7,729 bases of DNA from positions 1-7,729 of the forward strand of contig JAAURZ010000096.1 of NCBI GenBank assembly GCA_012031955.1, read 5' to 3'. This document shows positions 1-7,461 of this stretch, one piece after another. How positions within the stretch are numbered: the stretch's first letter is position 1; each line of letters starts with the position of its first letter. The DNA is from Bacteroidia bacterium. GTDB lineage: Bacteria; Bacteroidota; Bacteroidia; Cytophagales; Cyclobacteriaceae. The notes under the pieces are model-generated. The model ran no database searches, had not been told where the DNA came from, and saw only the letters and a list, made by a program, of their open reading frames with translations. The translations under genes were made by a program, and so were the position numbers.

Positions 1-433
1 AACAACGCCAATTACTTACCGAACGGTTTACAGCAGTGTGGTCCATTTCGTATCCCGTTCCCCGAAAAACTTACCATCGATTATACGGGCAACCTGTATG
101 GCCCGATGGACCTGCCCCTGCCTGAGTGGCCTTGATCCGCGCGACGCCGAGTCGCCGGTGTGGAGCATTCAAAACATCCAGCTCACTTACCAGTTCAACA
201 CATCGTGGTCTTTGTACGGCGGAGTAAAGAACCTGTTGAACTATACGCCGCCCGCCAACAGTATTGCGCGTGCCCACGACCCTTTTGACAAAGAAGTTAC
301 TTTCGATGAAAATGGTAACGCCCTGGCTACACCGCAAAACCCTTATGCACTTACGTTCGATCCTTCCTACGTGTTCGCACCCAATCAGGGTATCAGGGCT
401 TTTGTCGGCGTGCGATACACGCTCAATAAATAA
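1..433 (+). CDS. TonB-dependent outer-membrane receptor, C-terminal fragment (one frameshift)
   Basis: This is the last part of a beta-barrel receptor that imports a ligand across the outer membrane using TonB energy; its start is outside the window. The reading begins in frame 1 with LTIDYTGNLYGPMDLPLPEWP, then hits TGA at 133-135. One extra T in the TT at 132-133 explains this: without it the text runs on as DPRDAESPVWSIQNIQLTYQF in frame 2. The strands SIQNIQLTYQF and SLYGGVKNLLNYTPP, the DPFDK...NPYALTFDPSYVFAPNQGIRAF segment (two parts) and the final barrel strand FVGVRYTLNK with terminal-strand character are typical of Bacteroidota siderophore/cobalamin-type receptors. The ligand is not deducible. 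The stop at 431-433 overlaps the tail of the convergent minus-strand gene by 11 bases. Family assignment is firm; subfamily is not. Confidence 0.85.
   Translation, partial: TTPITYRTVYSSVVHFVSRSPKNLPSIIRATCMARWTCPCLSGLDPRDAESPVWSIQNIQLTYQFNTSWSLYGGVKNLLNYTPPANSIARAHDPFDKEVTFDENGNALATPQNPYALTFDPSYVFAPNQGIRAFVGVRYTLNK
132..133 (+). other. Probable one-base insertion (T) in the TonB receptor gene
   Basis: The frame 1 reading ends in EWP-stop. Dropping one T from the pair gives EWP-DPRDAESPVW, which is continuous receptor-like sequence to the natural stop at 431-433. This is an inferred consensus error or a real frameshift; the sequence alone cannot tell. Confidence 0.75.
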
Positions 434-874
434 CCGACTTCACTTCGTCAATGCGCCTAATGGATATCCAATGGCGATTCAACATAGCACGTATTCCTTC
501 CGGCCACTTAGTCCGGTTTTGGAGCGCATCGTAGTAAGTGCTAATAATGGTTTTGTCGCCATACTCAGGCACATTAAAAAGCGAGGGTGCACCTCCCGGC
601 AGCAGTGTCCATTTGACGGAGAGCCATGCACGGGCAACCCTCGCACGCACCGTGGCGCCATCGATTGGGTATCCGCCCAATTGCAACACGACACTGCGCA
701 GTTCTGCGCGGTACACCCGGCCGTTCCTGGCACGCTCGCGCCAATGAGTAAACAATGAGGTATGCTTACTCCAAAATCTTTTTGAATGCGTTTGAACTCG
801 AGATTGATGGATCGAACAATCTAGCGTATGTCGATGATGATGTCGCGGTATTCCACAGCATTGCAAAGAAGCAC
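423..874 (-). CDS. DUF2383/PA2169-like four-helix-bundle protein, N-terminal part frame-disrupted
   Basis: The well-supported part is 758 down to 423, a single open frame of about 111 residues. It contains YRAELRSVVLQLGGYPIDG, then RAWLSVKWTLL, then PEYGDKTIISTYYDAL and a final helix with RRIDEVKSV. This order (helix, GG-x-P-x-x-G turn, R-A-W-x-x-x-K, E-x-G-x-x-x-x-x-x-Y-x-x-A-L, basic last helix) is what I recall for the DUF2383 domain, small ferritin-like proteins of unknown function. Upstream this frame turns to His/Arg-rich nonsense. A neighbouring frame instead reads NAVEYRDIIIDIR, a TAG at 823-821, then VRSINLEFKRIQKDFGV, which could be the missing N-terminus joined by a one-base deletion near 765. 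Starting at the GTG at 874 would give about 150 residues, normal for the family, but that start is a guess. It lies just downstream of the membrane-protein gene on the same strand, possibly cotranscribed. The family call rests on motif spacing only. Confidence 0.5.
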
Positions 875-904
875 AAAACCGCTCGTAGTAACAACCGCGC
901 CGCG

Positions 905-1399
905 TCAGGTTGCAGGCTTGTAGTACCGGCGCGCCATAAACGACAACGGGATGCCGATGGCAACGATGAGCACGGTGGCGGCCACCAACGCACCATTCAG
1001 CGTGATCGGACTGTGCGTGAGCGCAGTAAGCGGCAACACGATGAGGTTCATGCCAGACCAGACCACAAGGCCGTACACCACACCCAGCAGCCATGCATTT
1101 TTTATGCGTGTGGATACGAAAGGATAAATGACGAAGAACAAAACCGTCCAGCCGAAGGCGATGAGATAATGAAAGAGCAAGCCAATGGCCGCCATTCCGT
1201 CGCCGCCGCTGAATGCCTCTTTACCGAACACGGCGCTGGCGATATACACCAGCACCACTTTGGGGTTGCCCCCCGTTTTGATCATGTAGCTGACACAGGC
1301 AGCCACGATGTCGAGCGTACCCACAAGCAATCCCGACAACAGCAAGGTAATTGCCAGGGAGCGATTTGTGGCGCCGCCGGCGACCGTAGAAGTTTTCAT
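905..1399 (-). CDS. Uncharacterized four-helix integral membrane protein
   Basis: An intact 164-residue protein. The frame is open further upstream to 1510, but that extension crosses the susD terminator, so I chose the ATG at 1399 (MKTSTVAGGATN), which gives a short polar N-terminus before the first helix. Likely membrane segments are at about residues 15-40, 69-95, 101-125 and 134-156. Notable conserved-looking motifs are GTLDIVAAC (27-35), the loop VFGKEAFSGGDGM (57-69), LLFHY (74-78), GMNLIVLPL (116-124) and SFMARRYY (153-160) at the end of the last helix. I recognise this architecture from small hypothetical inner-membrane proteins of Bacteroidota, somewhat like DUF1440/YagU-type entries, but no function is established and I do not assign that name. 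Unlike most neighbours, it shows no frame damage. It sits downstream of the susD terminator, so it probably has its own promoter. Confidence 0.8.
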   Translation of the reverse strand: MKTSTVAGGATNRSLAITLLLSGLLVGTLDIVAACVSYMIKTGGNPKVVLVYIASAVFGKEAFSGGDGMAAIGLLFHYLIAFGWTVLFFVIYPFVSTRIKNAWLLGVVYGLVVWSGMNLIVLPLTALTHSPITLNGALVAATVLIVAIGIPLSFMARRYYKPAT

Positions 1400-1468
1400 A
1401 GGTTGATAATTGGTTATTGTTTTTCGAAAATCAGTATACGACTGCATAAAATAAAACAAGGAAATTAA

Positions 1469-1494
1469 AAGCTGCCCGGTTTCCCGGGCAGCTT
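1469..1494 (-). terminator. Intrinsic terminator of the susCD operon
   Basis: Read on the minus strand, 11 perfectly paired bases (AAGCTGCCCGG with CCGGGCAGCTT) enclose a GAAA tetraloop, a stable GNRA-type loop, and are followed by TTAATTT, a U-rich tail continuing the T run. The core GC-rich stem is 1484-1492 against 1471-1479. It lies 25 bases beyond the susD-like stop codon, so it should end the susC-susD transcript before the membrane-protein gene. The stem is symmetric but the U tract is on the minus-strand side only. Confidence 0.9.
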
Positions 1495-1518
1495 GCCACA
1501 TTGAACCCAACCTCTACA

Positions 1519-2910
1519 TTAATTGAACGCCCACAGGGCCACATTCATAAGGTTGCCACCCTGGTTCTGGACAGCGGCATTGTAATTGTCTTCGTTGGTA
1601 GTTCGTTCGTTGATCGGGTACAGAAACCGGCGCGGAACAAGGCCGCCCGGGTTAAGCCCTCCGGCCGTACCGTTGGGCGCCGGCGTGATTGCCGGGTATC
1701 CTGTGCGGCGGTAGTCTACCCACACTTCCGTTTCTGCCTGCGCATACATCGACACATACTTCTCTTCCACAATACGCTGCAGTCTCTCTTCATCGGTGGT
1801 TAGGCCAAGAAAGTTTCCGCGCGTTGCCATATATGCAGTGCCATCCACACCCAGGCGATCCATGTTGGCTTCAATCGCCAGTGCCAGTGCTGCTTCTGCG
1901 CCCGGTGCGTCGCCTGTGCGCAGCAATGCCTCCGCTTCAATAAACTTTATTTCGCTGTAAGAGATCAACGGAAGACCGGCGTCGGCCTGCACCCAATACA
2001 GATCGTCATTGGATGCGTTGAAGTAAGAAACATTGTTACTGTGTAACAGCTTGCTCTTGCGCGGATCGGCGTTGTCGGTAAGCAAGTCGACAAACGAGGG
2101 AGCCATCACCATGGTGTTCGGCCGTTGAATGCCAAACAGGTAATAAGGATTGGCATTGTTTTGCGCGGAAGCAAACGGACATACTGGTTCATCGTCGTTG
2201 CCTGCGATGGCGCCTGCCGCAATTTCATCCAACGCATTTTGCGCGCTCGCGGCATCTTTCATGGTAAGGTGCAGGTAGTAACGCGCCTTCAGGCTGTGCG
2301 CTACTTTGATCCATGCCGACGCGTTGCCGCCGAAGTACAAATCGTCGCCGCCCGGAGGCACCGGCGCTACGTACGCCGGTTTGCTGAATTCGACAATGGC
2401 CTCGCTCAGCAAAGTCTGAACCGCATTGTACACTTCCTCCTGTGTGTCGAAAACCGGCTTTGGATATTGGTCGATGTCCAATGCCTGCGAGTAAGGGATA
2501 TCTCCCCACATCGACGTGCACACGCCCAGCGCATGGGCCATTAGCACCTTGCCGATGCCCACGTAGTAGGGATTGCCTTGTTCCTCCGCTTTTTCGATCA
2601 TGATCTTTGCGTCTTTCATCACACCGCCATACAAACCGGCGTTCCACAGGTTGTTCATGTCCGATTCGCCGATGTTGTATGACGTGTAGGCGAGTTGCTG
2701 CGCGTCGTTGCCGGCCCAGTGTTGCATCACGATGCCCGGCATGCGCCCGCCAAGCGCGCCGATGTTGTAAGCCGCCTGCATCTCGGCGCCCGGCAGCATC
2801 AGCGACAGGCTGGCATCAGTAAGGTTGCCCGGGTCCACGTTGGTACTTCCGAAGTCGCACGCCGCGCAACAGAAGGCGGTGAGTATAAAGTAGTATCTTA
2901 TTCGTTTCAT
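1519..2910 (-). CDS. SusD/RagB-like outer-membrane nutrient-binding lipoprotein
   Basis: An intact 463-residue SusD-like protein, the surface lipoprotein that caps a SusC channel and helps capture the nutrient. The N-terminus MKRIRYYFILTAFCCAACDFG is a lipoprotein signal; Cys18 (context CAAC) is the best lipid-attachment site, and the Cys at -3 is unusual. Family marks include PGAEMQAAYN (40-49), the LG-x-C-x-x-x-WGDIPYSQAL block (WGDIPY at 135-140), ISYSEIKFIEAEALLRTGD (317-333, the TPR-like helix typical of SusD), EKYVSMYAQAETEVWVDYRR (383-402) and RRFLYPINE (427-435). The last two and the short length suggest the SusD-like_2 subgroup rather than the classical starch protein. It starts 12 bases after the susC stop, so the two are surely cotranscribed, and a strong terminator follows. 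The substrate is unknown. It shows no frame break, in contrast to its partner. Confidence 0.95.
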   Translation of the reverse strand: MKRIRYYFILTAFCCAACDFGSTNVDPGNLTDASLSLMLPGAEMQAAYNIGALGGRMPGIVMQHWAGNDAQQLAYTSYNIGESDMNNLWNAGLYGGVMKDAKIMIEKAEEQGNPYYVGIGKVLMAHALGVCTSMWGDIPYSQALDIDQYPKPVFDTQEEVYNAVQTLLSEAIVEFSKPAYVAPVPPGGDDLYFGGNASAWIKVAHSLKARYYLHLTMKDAASAQNALDEIAAGAIAGNDDEPVCPFASAQNNANPYYLFGIQRPNTMVMAPSFVDLLTDNADPRKSKLLHSNNVSYFNASNDDLYWVQADAGLPLISYSEIKFIEAEALLRTGDAPGAEAALALAIEANMDRLGVDGTAYMATRGNFLGLTTDEERLQRIVEEKYVSMYAQAETEVWVDYRRTGYPAITPAPNGTAGGLNPGGLVPRRFLYPINERTTNEDNYNAAVQNQGGNLMNVALWAFN

Positions 2911-2922
2911 AGTCGTTCGTGT

Positions 2923-5900
2923 TTAGAAGGTGAGTTGAACAACCGCGCCGTAGCTGCGGGTGTTTGGCATATTGAAATATTCAAGTCCAAAGCCGTTGCT
3001 GGCACCCGTGAGGTTAGTCTCAGGGTCTATGCCCGGCGCGTCTGTTTTCAACCAGAGATTTCTGCCGGTAAGGCTGAGTGTCGCGCTCTTGATGAATTTG
3101 TTTTCGAACATGGCTTTTGGAAACATATAAGTGATCGTCACTTCGCGCAGGCGCACCCACGAGGCATCGTACATGCTCTGTTCCGACAAACCGCCGAAGG
3201 CATAACGTACCCAGTAGATGGAGTTGGTGGCGCTATTGTTCGACGGGAAAAGTCCGGTAATCGGGTCGGGGCTGGGGAAGTAGTCCACCGGGGTTGTGTT
3301 GGGCTGGCCGTCGCTTTTTCGGATGCCTTCAAACACATGGCCTTTCACCTCGCGCAAGTCGGCGCTCTCCTGCGATGTGCCGAAGTAGTTCAAGACTGCC
3401 CTGTGTCGCCTTGCCAGATCTGCCACCCTGACGGATGTCGATCAGCGCCGTGAGCGAAAGACCTTTCCATGAAAATGTGTTGCGAATGCCACTGGTCCAG
3501 TCCGGGTTGGGGTTGCCGATGGGGCCGTCGGTAGGTGCGACAAGGGGCCAGCCCGTCGTCGCCTATCAGCATGCGTCCTTGCTCGTCGCGGTCGAAGTGG
3601 CTTCCGAAGATGATGCCGAAAGGCTGACCTGCGATGGCGTTCGACGATGTGCTCGTGAAGCCAGCCATCGCCACGCGGTCTACGCCGGGCGCAAGTTCTT
3701 TCACCACGTTCTTGTACGCGTTGAAGTTCACATCCACCATCCAGGTGAAGTCGCCGGCATTCACGATGGTTCCGCCCAGCGCAATTTCCCATCCTTTGTT
3801 TTCGATCTTGGCGCTGTTGCGCAATTCGGAGTTGTAACCGGTGGTAGCAGGCACCGCCACGTTGATGATGGCGTCTGAAGTAAGCGACTTATAATACGTG
3901 ACGTCCAGGTTGAGTCGTCCGCCTGCGAATTTGAACTCGCCACCAATTTCGGTGGTGGTGGTAAACTCGGGCTTCAGGTTAGGGTTGCCGCGCGCGCGCT
4001 GCGTTCGTAGGCCGGTAGATCGAGCAGCGGAGTCGTCAGGTTGGTGATGAAACCGTCGCCGCCCACCGCATACGAAGGGTACAAGTTGTAGGTGGCGAAG
4101 ATGGGTGCGTCGTTACCCACTTTGCCCCATGATGCGCGCAGCTTGCCGTAAGAAAACACGGGATTGTTTTCGACGTGCAGCAATTCCGAGAAGATGAACC
4201 CGACACTCGCCGCGGGATAGAAGAACGAGTTGTTGTCTTTGCTCAATGTAGAACTCCAGTCGTTGCGGCCGGAAAGGTTGATGTACACCGTTTCCTTATA
4301 TCCCAACTTTACATCGGCAAAGAGCCCGGCGATCTTGCGCTTGCGATTCCAGAATTGCGCCGCCTGTATCGTGCTGGCGTTTGCAATGTTGAAGAAGCCG
4401 GGCTGACCGAAGCCTGTGCCTGTTTGCGAGTTGGTGAATGACTCTTGCGAGAAAAAGTTGTGACCGATGGTGGCTGTGAAGTCGAAGTCTTTACCAAGCT
4501 GGGGACTCATCAGCAAAAGCAAATCCGAATTCCAGTCGGTGGAGTACTCGGTGGCGTTGTTGATTTGTCCTGAAGGCTGTGATGCCGAATAGACATCCAG
4601 TGCCTGGTTGCGCGAATCGGTGTACGTATCTACGCCCAGTTTGTACGACAGTTTGGCCCAGTCGGTAAGCTGATAGCCGAAATTGATATTTCCGTAAATG
4701 CGGTTCACATCATCTTTAAAAGGATTCTTGGCTACCGTCCAGTAAGGGCTGTCATACACGCCGTTGCGATAACTCCGTTGTGTGCCGTCGGGCAGTGTAT
4801 ACGTGTCGGGATCGTTGGCGGCGTCTTTGCCGGACTTGCCATTGCCATTGTCGAACGACGGAGACGAGCGGAGCAGCCCGAGCATAACGCCCGAGATATT
4901 GGAGCCACGCTGCACGCGATAGCCGCCGGAGTTAACATAGTTGGCGGAAATGCCCAGGCTGAATTGTCGGACAACTTCGCGTTGAGGTTTACTTTTACCG
5001 ACTTCCGTTTGAAGTTCGACAGCGGCACAACACCCGTCTGGGTGAGATAGCCGGTCGACAGATAGTAGTTGAGTTTGTCGGTGCCGCCTGCCACCGAAAT
5101 ATTGTTGTCGCTGGTGATACCCTTTTGGAAGAAATCATATTGGTCGTAGGCTTTTGCCGGAGTGCCGTTGCCCTGGCCCTTCAGCACCAGCACGCCATTG
5201 CTTGTCGAAGGCATAGCCGGGGAAGCCGTCGCGATCATCTTACGTCGTCGCCAACTCGAGGTCGGAAAATTTCGGTCCCCAACTGTAGTTCTCCAACGTC
5301 TCAGGTCCCTGGTACGTGCCGTTGGCCGTTTGCGGGTAGCCGGCGTAGTTGCGCGGCCTGCCTTGCGTGTAAGTCGATTGCAAGTCCGGCACCTTGTTCA
5401 CTTCATTTACCATCAGGCTTGAATTCACCGTAACCACCTGCTTGCCGCTGCGGCCTGTTTTGGTCGTTACAATCACCGCGCCGTTTGTGGCGCGCAGACC
5501 GTAGAGCGCGGTGGCCGATGGCCCTTTGAGAATGGTGATCGACTCGATGTCGTTGGGATTGAGGTCGACCATGCGGTTGGACTGGTCTACGCCGCCCACG
5601 CCGTTGCCGGCTTCGCTGTTGTCGAGCGGTACGCCGTCGATAACGAAGAGCGGGTTGTTGCCGTTGGTGATCGACTTGCTGCCGCGAATGCGAATGTTGG
5701 CCGATGCGCCAGGCGACCCTGAGGAAGAGGTCACCTGGACACCGGGCACTTTGGAGGCAAGGGCCGACACAAAGTTTGTTTCACGCGACGACACCACATC
5801 TTCAGACTTCACAGTTTGCAATGAATAGCCCAGTGCTTTTCTTATCGGCTTCAATACCTACGGCTGTTACCACCACTTCCGACAGTTGCATTACGTCGGT

Positions 5901-6185
5901 GGTGAGTTGCACATCCACAACCGAGCGTTCGCCCACGCTTACTTCTTTTGTTTCAAGGCCGATGAAGGAGAACACAAGTACCGCGTCCGAACCCGGCACG
6001 CTCATGGTAAACCTGCCATCAGCGTCGGTCACCGTTCCGCTCACAGACCCTTTCACAATTACGTTCACGCCTGGCAAAGCAGATCCATCTTCCGCCGACG
6101 TTACGCTGCCCGAGATGGTGCGGTCCTGCGCATATGCGCCCCAGGCAATCCACAGTGTTACACAAGTGAGTAAAAATCTTTTCAT
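2923..6185 (-). CDS. SusC/RagA-family TonB-linked outer-membrane transporter (frame interrupted many times)
   Basis: This is the channel partner of the SusD-like protein. It opens with a Sec signal peptide (MKRFLLTC...GAYA, cleavage after A19), then a carboxypeptidase-regulatory-like domain (about 22-95, ALPGVNVIVKGS...TVTDADGRF), then LSEVVVTAVGIEADKKALGYSL, the plug domain with GVQVTSSSGSPGASANIRIRG and ATALYGLRATNGAVIVTTKTG, and finally the barrel. Family barrel motifs include WGPKFSDLE, YDFFQKGITSDNNISVAGG, GRNDWSSTL, GNPNLKPEFTTTTEIGGEF and DASWVRLREVTITYMFPK, ending in SYGAVVQLTF. The frame is broken by about seven one-base indels (near 5837-5840, 5200, 4963, 3990-4000, 3542, 3422 and 3400) and an in-frame TAA at 5242-5240. 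Correcting the indels gives 3264 bases, exactly 1088 codons with the stop, a normal SusC length. As written, the gene could not make a full protein. I think the breaks are consensus errors; a real pseudogene is the alternative. No enzyme gene nearby reveals the substrate. Confidence 0.92.
3399..3543 (-). other. Three clustered probable indels in susC
   Basis: One extra base at 3542-3543 turns GLAPV into GLAPC; after correction the text is VAPTDGPIGNPNPDWTSGIR then NTFSWKGLSLTALIDIRQGG. One missing base near 3422 then restores QIWQGDTG, and one missing base in the CCC at 3399-3401 restores AVLNYFGTSQESADLREVKG. The corrected block matches the late barrel of SusC proteins (GNPNPDW, DIRxGGxxW, NYFGTS). 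Confidence 0.8.
3990..4000 (-). other. Probable indel in a CG dinucleotide run in susC
   Basis: The alternating CGCGCGCGCGC stretch is the junction between AYERSA and RGNPNLKPEF. As written it gives RAATLT and a stop at 3974. One missing base, or two extra, restores the conserved GNPNLKPE motif; one missing base makes the total length of the gene close in frame. Confidence 0.8.
4962..4964 (-). other. Probable one-base deletion in susC
   Basis: The text KLSDN is followed in frame by SAWAFPPTMLTP, unlike the family. Adding one T (minus strand) gives KLSDNFSLGISANYVNSGGY followed by RVQRGSNISGVMLGLLRS, which is the expected SusC barrel sequence. Confidence 0.85.
5200..5200 (-). other. Probable one-base insertion in susC
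   Basis: On the minus strand the codons GAC AAG are followed by CAATGG. Dropping the C gives D-K-N-G-V-L-V-L-K-G-Q-G-N-G-T-P, joining the YAFDK stretch to the well-formed GNGTPAKAYDQYDFF block that continues in the next frame. Confidence 0.75.
5837..5840 (-). other. Probable one-base insertion in susC (T run)
   Basis: Before this point the protein reads IEADKK; afterwards the frame gives STGLFIANCEV and a stop at 5802. Removing one base from the four-base run gives IEADKK-ALGYSLQTVKSEDVV, the standard SusC junction between the TonB-box region and the plug. Confidence 0.85.
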
Positions 6186-6396
6186 AGAATTGTAATTTGG
6201 TTAATAGACAAATGTTAGCAGGAAAAACAGGCGGTAGGAGAATAGTCATCCGGCCGAAAGAATACCCGGATACACAAGCCGTTCGATCACACTGTCATCG
6301 ACGGTCGTCAGGCATGGCCATTTCGTTGGGTGAAAAAGCTCATTCGTGGGTCGATGCTGCCGGTTGGCTTGAATTTTTACGATCTTTCGAGATTAC
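6186..6396. promoter_or_regulatory. Divergent intergenic region between susC and the sensor kinase
   Basis: These 211 bases hold no gene and must contain the promoters for the susCD operon (leftward) and the kinase operon (rightward). On the minus strand AACATTTG (6216-6209) resembles the Bacteroidota -7 element TAnnTTTG with one mismatch and would start transcription only about 18 bases before the susC ATG; I saw no matching TTTG -33 element. The A/T-rich sequence ACCAAATTACAATTCT lies directly before the susC ATG, a common arrangement in a phylum that often lacks Shine-Dalgarno sites. No convincing promoter was found for the kinase. Confidence 0.45.
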
Positions 6397-7461
6397 ATGA
6401 AGTACTTCAACCTGTTTGTGTTCAGTAATGTGCCGTGGATTCGCTTCCTCCGGCATTTCCTTTTCTGGGCCGCCGACATTGCCAACTACCTGCTGGTTGT
6501 GTCCGTCAATACGGAGATCAATGCCACGGAAGTCTATAAGATCATTTTCAAGATTCCGCTGATCATTGCAGCCACTTACTTTATTCTCTATTACCTCATA
6601 CCACGTCTGAGCAGCGAAGCCAAACCGCAGCGGTTTCATTTTCTGGACTTTAATGGTGCTTCTGTTTGTAGGAGTGGGCGTGCGTTATTACAAGTACTAC
6701 ATCCTCGGTCCCATCATAGACCCCAATCAGCAGTTGCCGGAAAATGTGTGGGACTTCCGGCGCATCCTTCCGAGATTTTGCAGGGCATGGTCGTGATCAG
6801 CATGGCCGTCGCCATTAAGCTGATCAAGAACAAAACCGAATTGCAGGAGAAGAACAAACAATTGAACGAAGAAAAGAAACTCGCCGAACTGAATTTCTTA
6901 AAAGCGCAGATGCATCCGCATTTTCTGTTCAACACGCTCAACACATTATATTCCGATGCCATTCAAACAGGCAGCAAGTCGGAGCAGATTGTGCTACACT
7001 TGTCGAGCTTGCTCCGGTTCATGCTGGAAGAATGCAGCAAGCCGCTGATACCGATAGGGCAGGAGATAAAGCTGATTGAAGACTATGCGGCTCTGGAACG
7101 ATTGCGTCACGGTGCACGGCTCGACATCCGCTTTTGGTACGATGTGGATGACAAAACAAAGCTCGTTTCGCCGTTGCTGTTGCTGCCGTTCATTGAAAAC
7201 AGTTGCAAGCATACACTGGCACACATGCGTGGCGACATACACATCCGTGCGCACATCACCTCGATGGACGACAGCGTGGAGTTGAGGGTGGAAAACGACG
7301 TAACGCAAACGGTCACCAACGGATCCGGTCCGGGTCTGGGCATATCCAATGTGCGCAAACAACTGGAGCTGCTCTACAACGACAATTTTATTCTCGACAT
7401 CAAGAACGGCGGAAGCCGGTTTAATGTCTATTTGAAATTTCCGATAACGAAGTCCGTATGA
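6397..7461 (+). CDS. LytS/YehU-family membrane sensor histidine kinase (internal frame flip)
   Basis: A sensor kinase that autophosphorylates a histidine and passes the phosphate to the downstream regulator. Its 354 residues begin with membrane helices (about 20-37 and 50-70), and the corrected text at 80-125 adds FIFWTLMVLLFVGVGVRYY and later a helix ending VVISMAVAIKLI. A short coiled region (KNKTELQEKNKQLNEEKK) leads to the His_kinase (PF06580-type) block LNFLKAQMHPHFLFNTLNTL, with H175 the likely phosphoacceptor. The ATPase part has the N box LPFIENSCKH (263-272) and the G box GPGLGISNVRKQLELLY (311-327). Residues 81-125 as written are nonsense, because an extra T at 6634-6636 and a missing base near 6770-6772 flip the frame for 135 bases and then restore it. 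The ATGA overlap with the regulator implies translational coupling. The signal sensed is unknown. Confidence 0.93.
   Translation: MKYFNLFVFSNVPWIRFLRHFLFWAADIANYLLVVSVNTEINATEVYKIIFKIPLIIAATYFILYYLIPRLSSEAKPQRFHFLDFNGASVCRSGRALLQVLHPRSHHRPQSAVAGKCVGLPAHPSEILQGMVVISMAVAIKLIKNKTELQEKNKQLNEEKKLAELNFLKAQMHPHFLFNTLNTLYSDAIQTGSKSEQIVLHLSSLLRFMLEECSKPLIPIGQEIKLIEDYAALERLRHGARLDIRFWYDVDDKTKLVSPLLLLPFIENSCKHTLAHMRGDIHIRAHITSMDDSVELRVENDVTQTVTNGSGPGLGISNVRKQLELLYNDNFILDIKNGGSRFNVYLKFPITKSV
6634..6772 (+). other. Compensating frameshift pair inside the histidine kinase gene
   Basis: Removing one T from TTT at 6634-6636 reads RFIFWTLMVLLFVGVGVRYY, KYYILGPIIDPNQQLPENVW and DFRRILP; adding one base to the CC at 6770-6771 then gives EILQGMVVISMAV in the original frame. 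The corrected segment supplies a hydrophobic helix that the kinase family has at this place. The gene thus looks intact by length while about 45 residues are wrong. Confidence 0.85.

Noticed and set aside
759..1094. Upstream extension of the 423-758 minus-strand frame
   Set aside because: The predicted residues are His/Arg/Cys-rich and overlap the membrane-protein gene in another frame; only the portion from about 758 down looks like protein.
755..1468. Long plus-strand open frame of 237 codons
   Set aside because: It lies antisense to the well-formed four-helix membrane protein; its product is rich in Arg, His and Gln with no domain character, a typical shadow of a GC-rich gene.
1400..1468. 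Possible promoter for the membrane-protein gene (TATACT at 1438-1433 on the minus strand with TTGTTT upstream)
   Set aside because: The spacing is only 15 bases, it is a proteobacterial-type pattern, and no Bacteroidota TTTG/TAnnTTTG pair fits well.
2695..3453. Plus-strand open frame of 252 codons
   Set aside because: Antisense to the susC-susD junction, which has clear family motifs and operon spacing.
3942..3962. Run of CCACC/GGTGG triplets that could be a repeat or hairpin
   Set aside because: It encodes the conserved TTTTEIGG of the SusC barrel and has no copies elsewhere in the window.
5837..5840. Phase-variable switch in a homopolymer of susC
   Set aside because: The run is only four bases and the same gene has six other breaks outside long repeats, so on/off switching is not a sensible explanation.
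6634..6772. Programmed ribosomal frameshift in the kinase
   Set aside because: There is no slippery heptamer with downstream structure, two opposite shifts would be needed, and similar errors occur in neighbouring genes.
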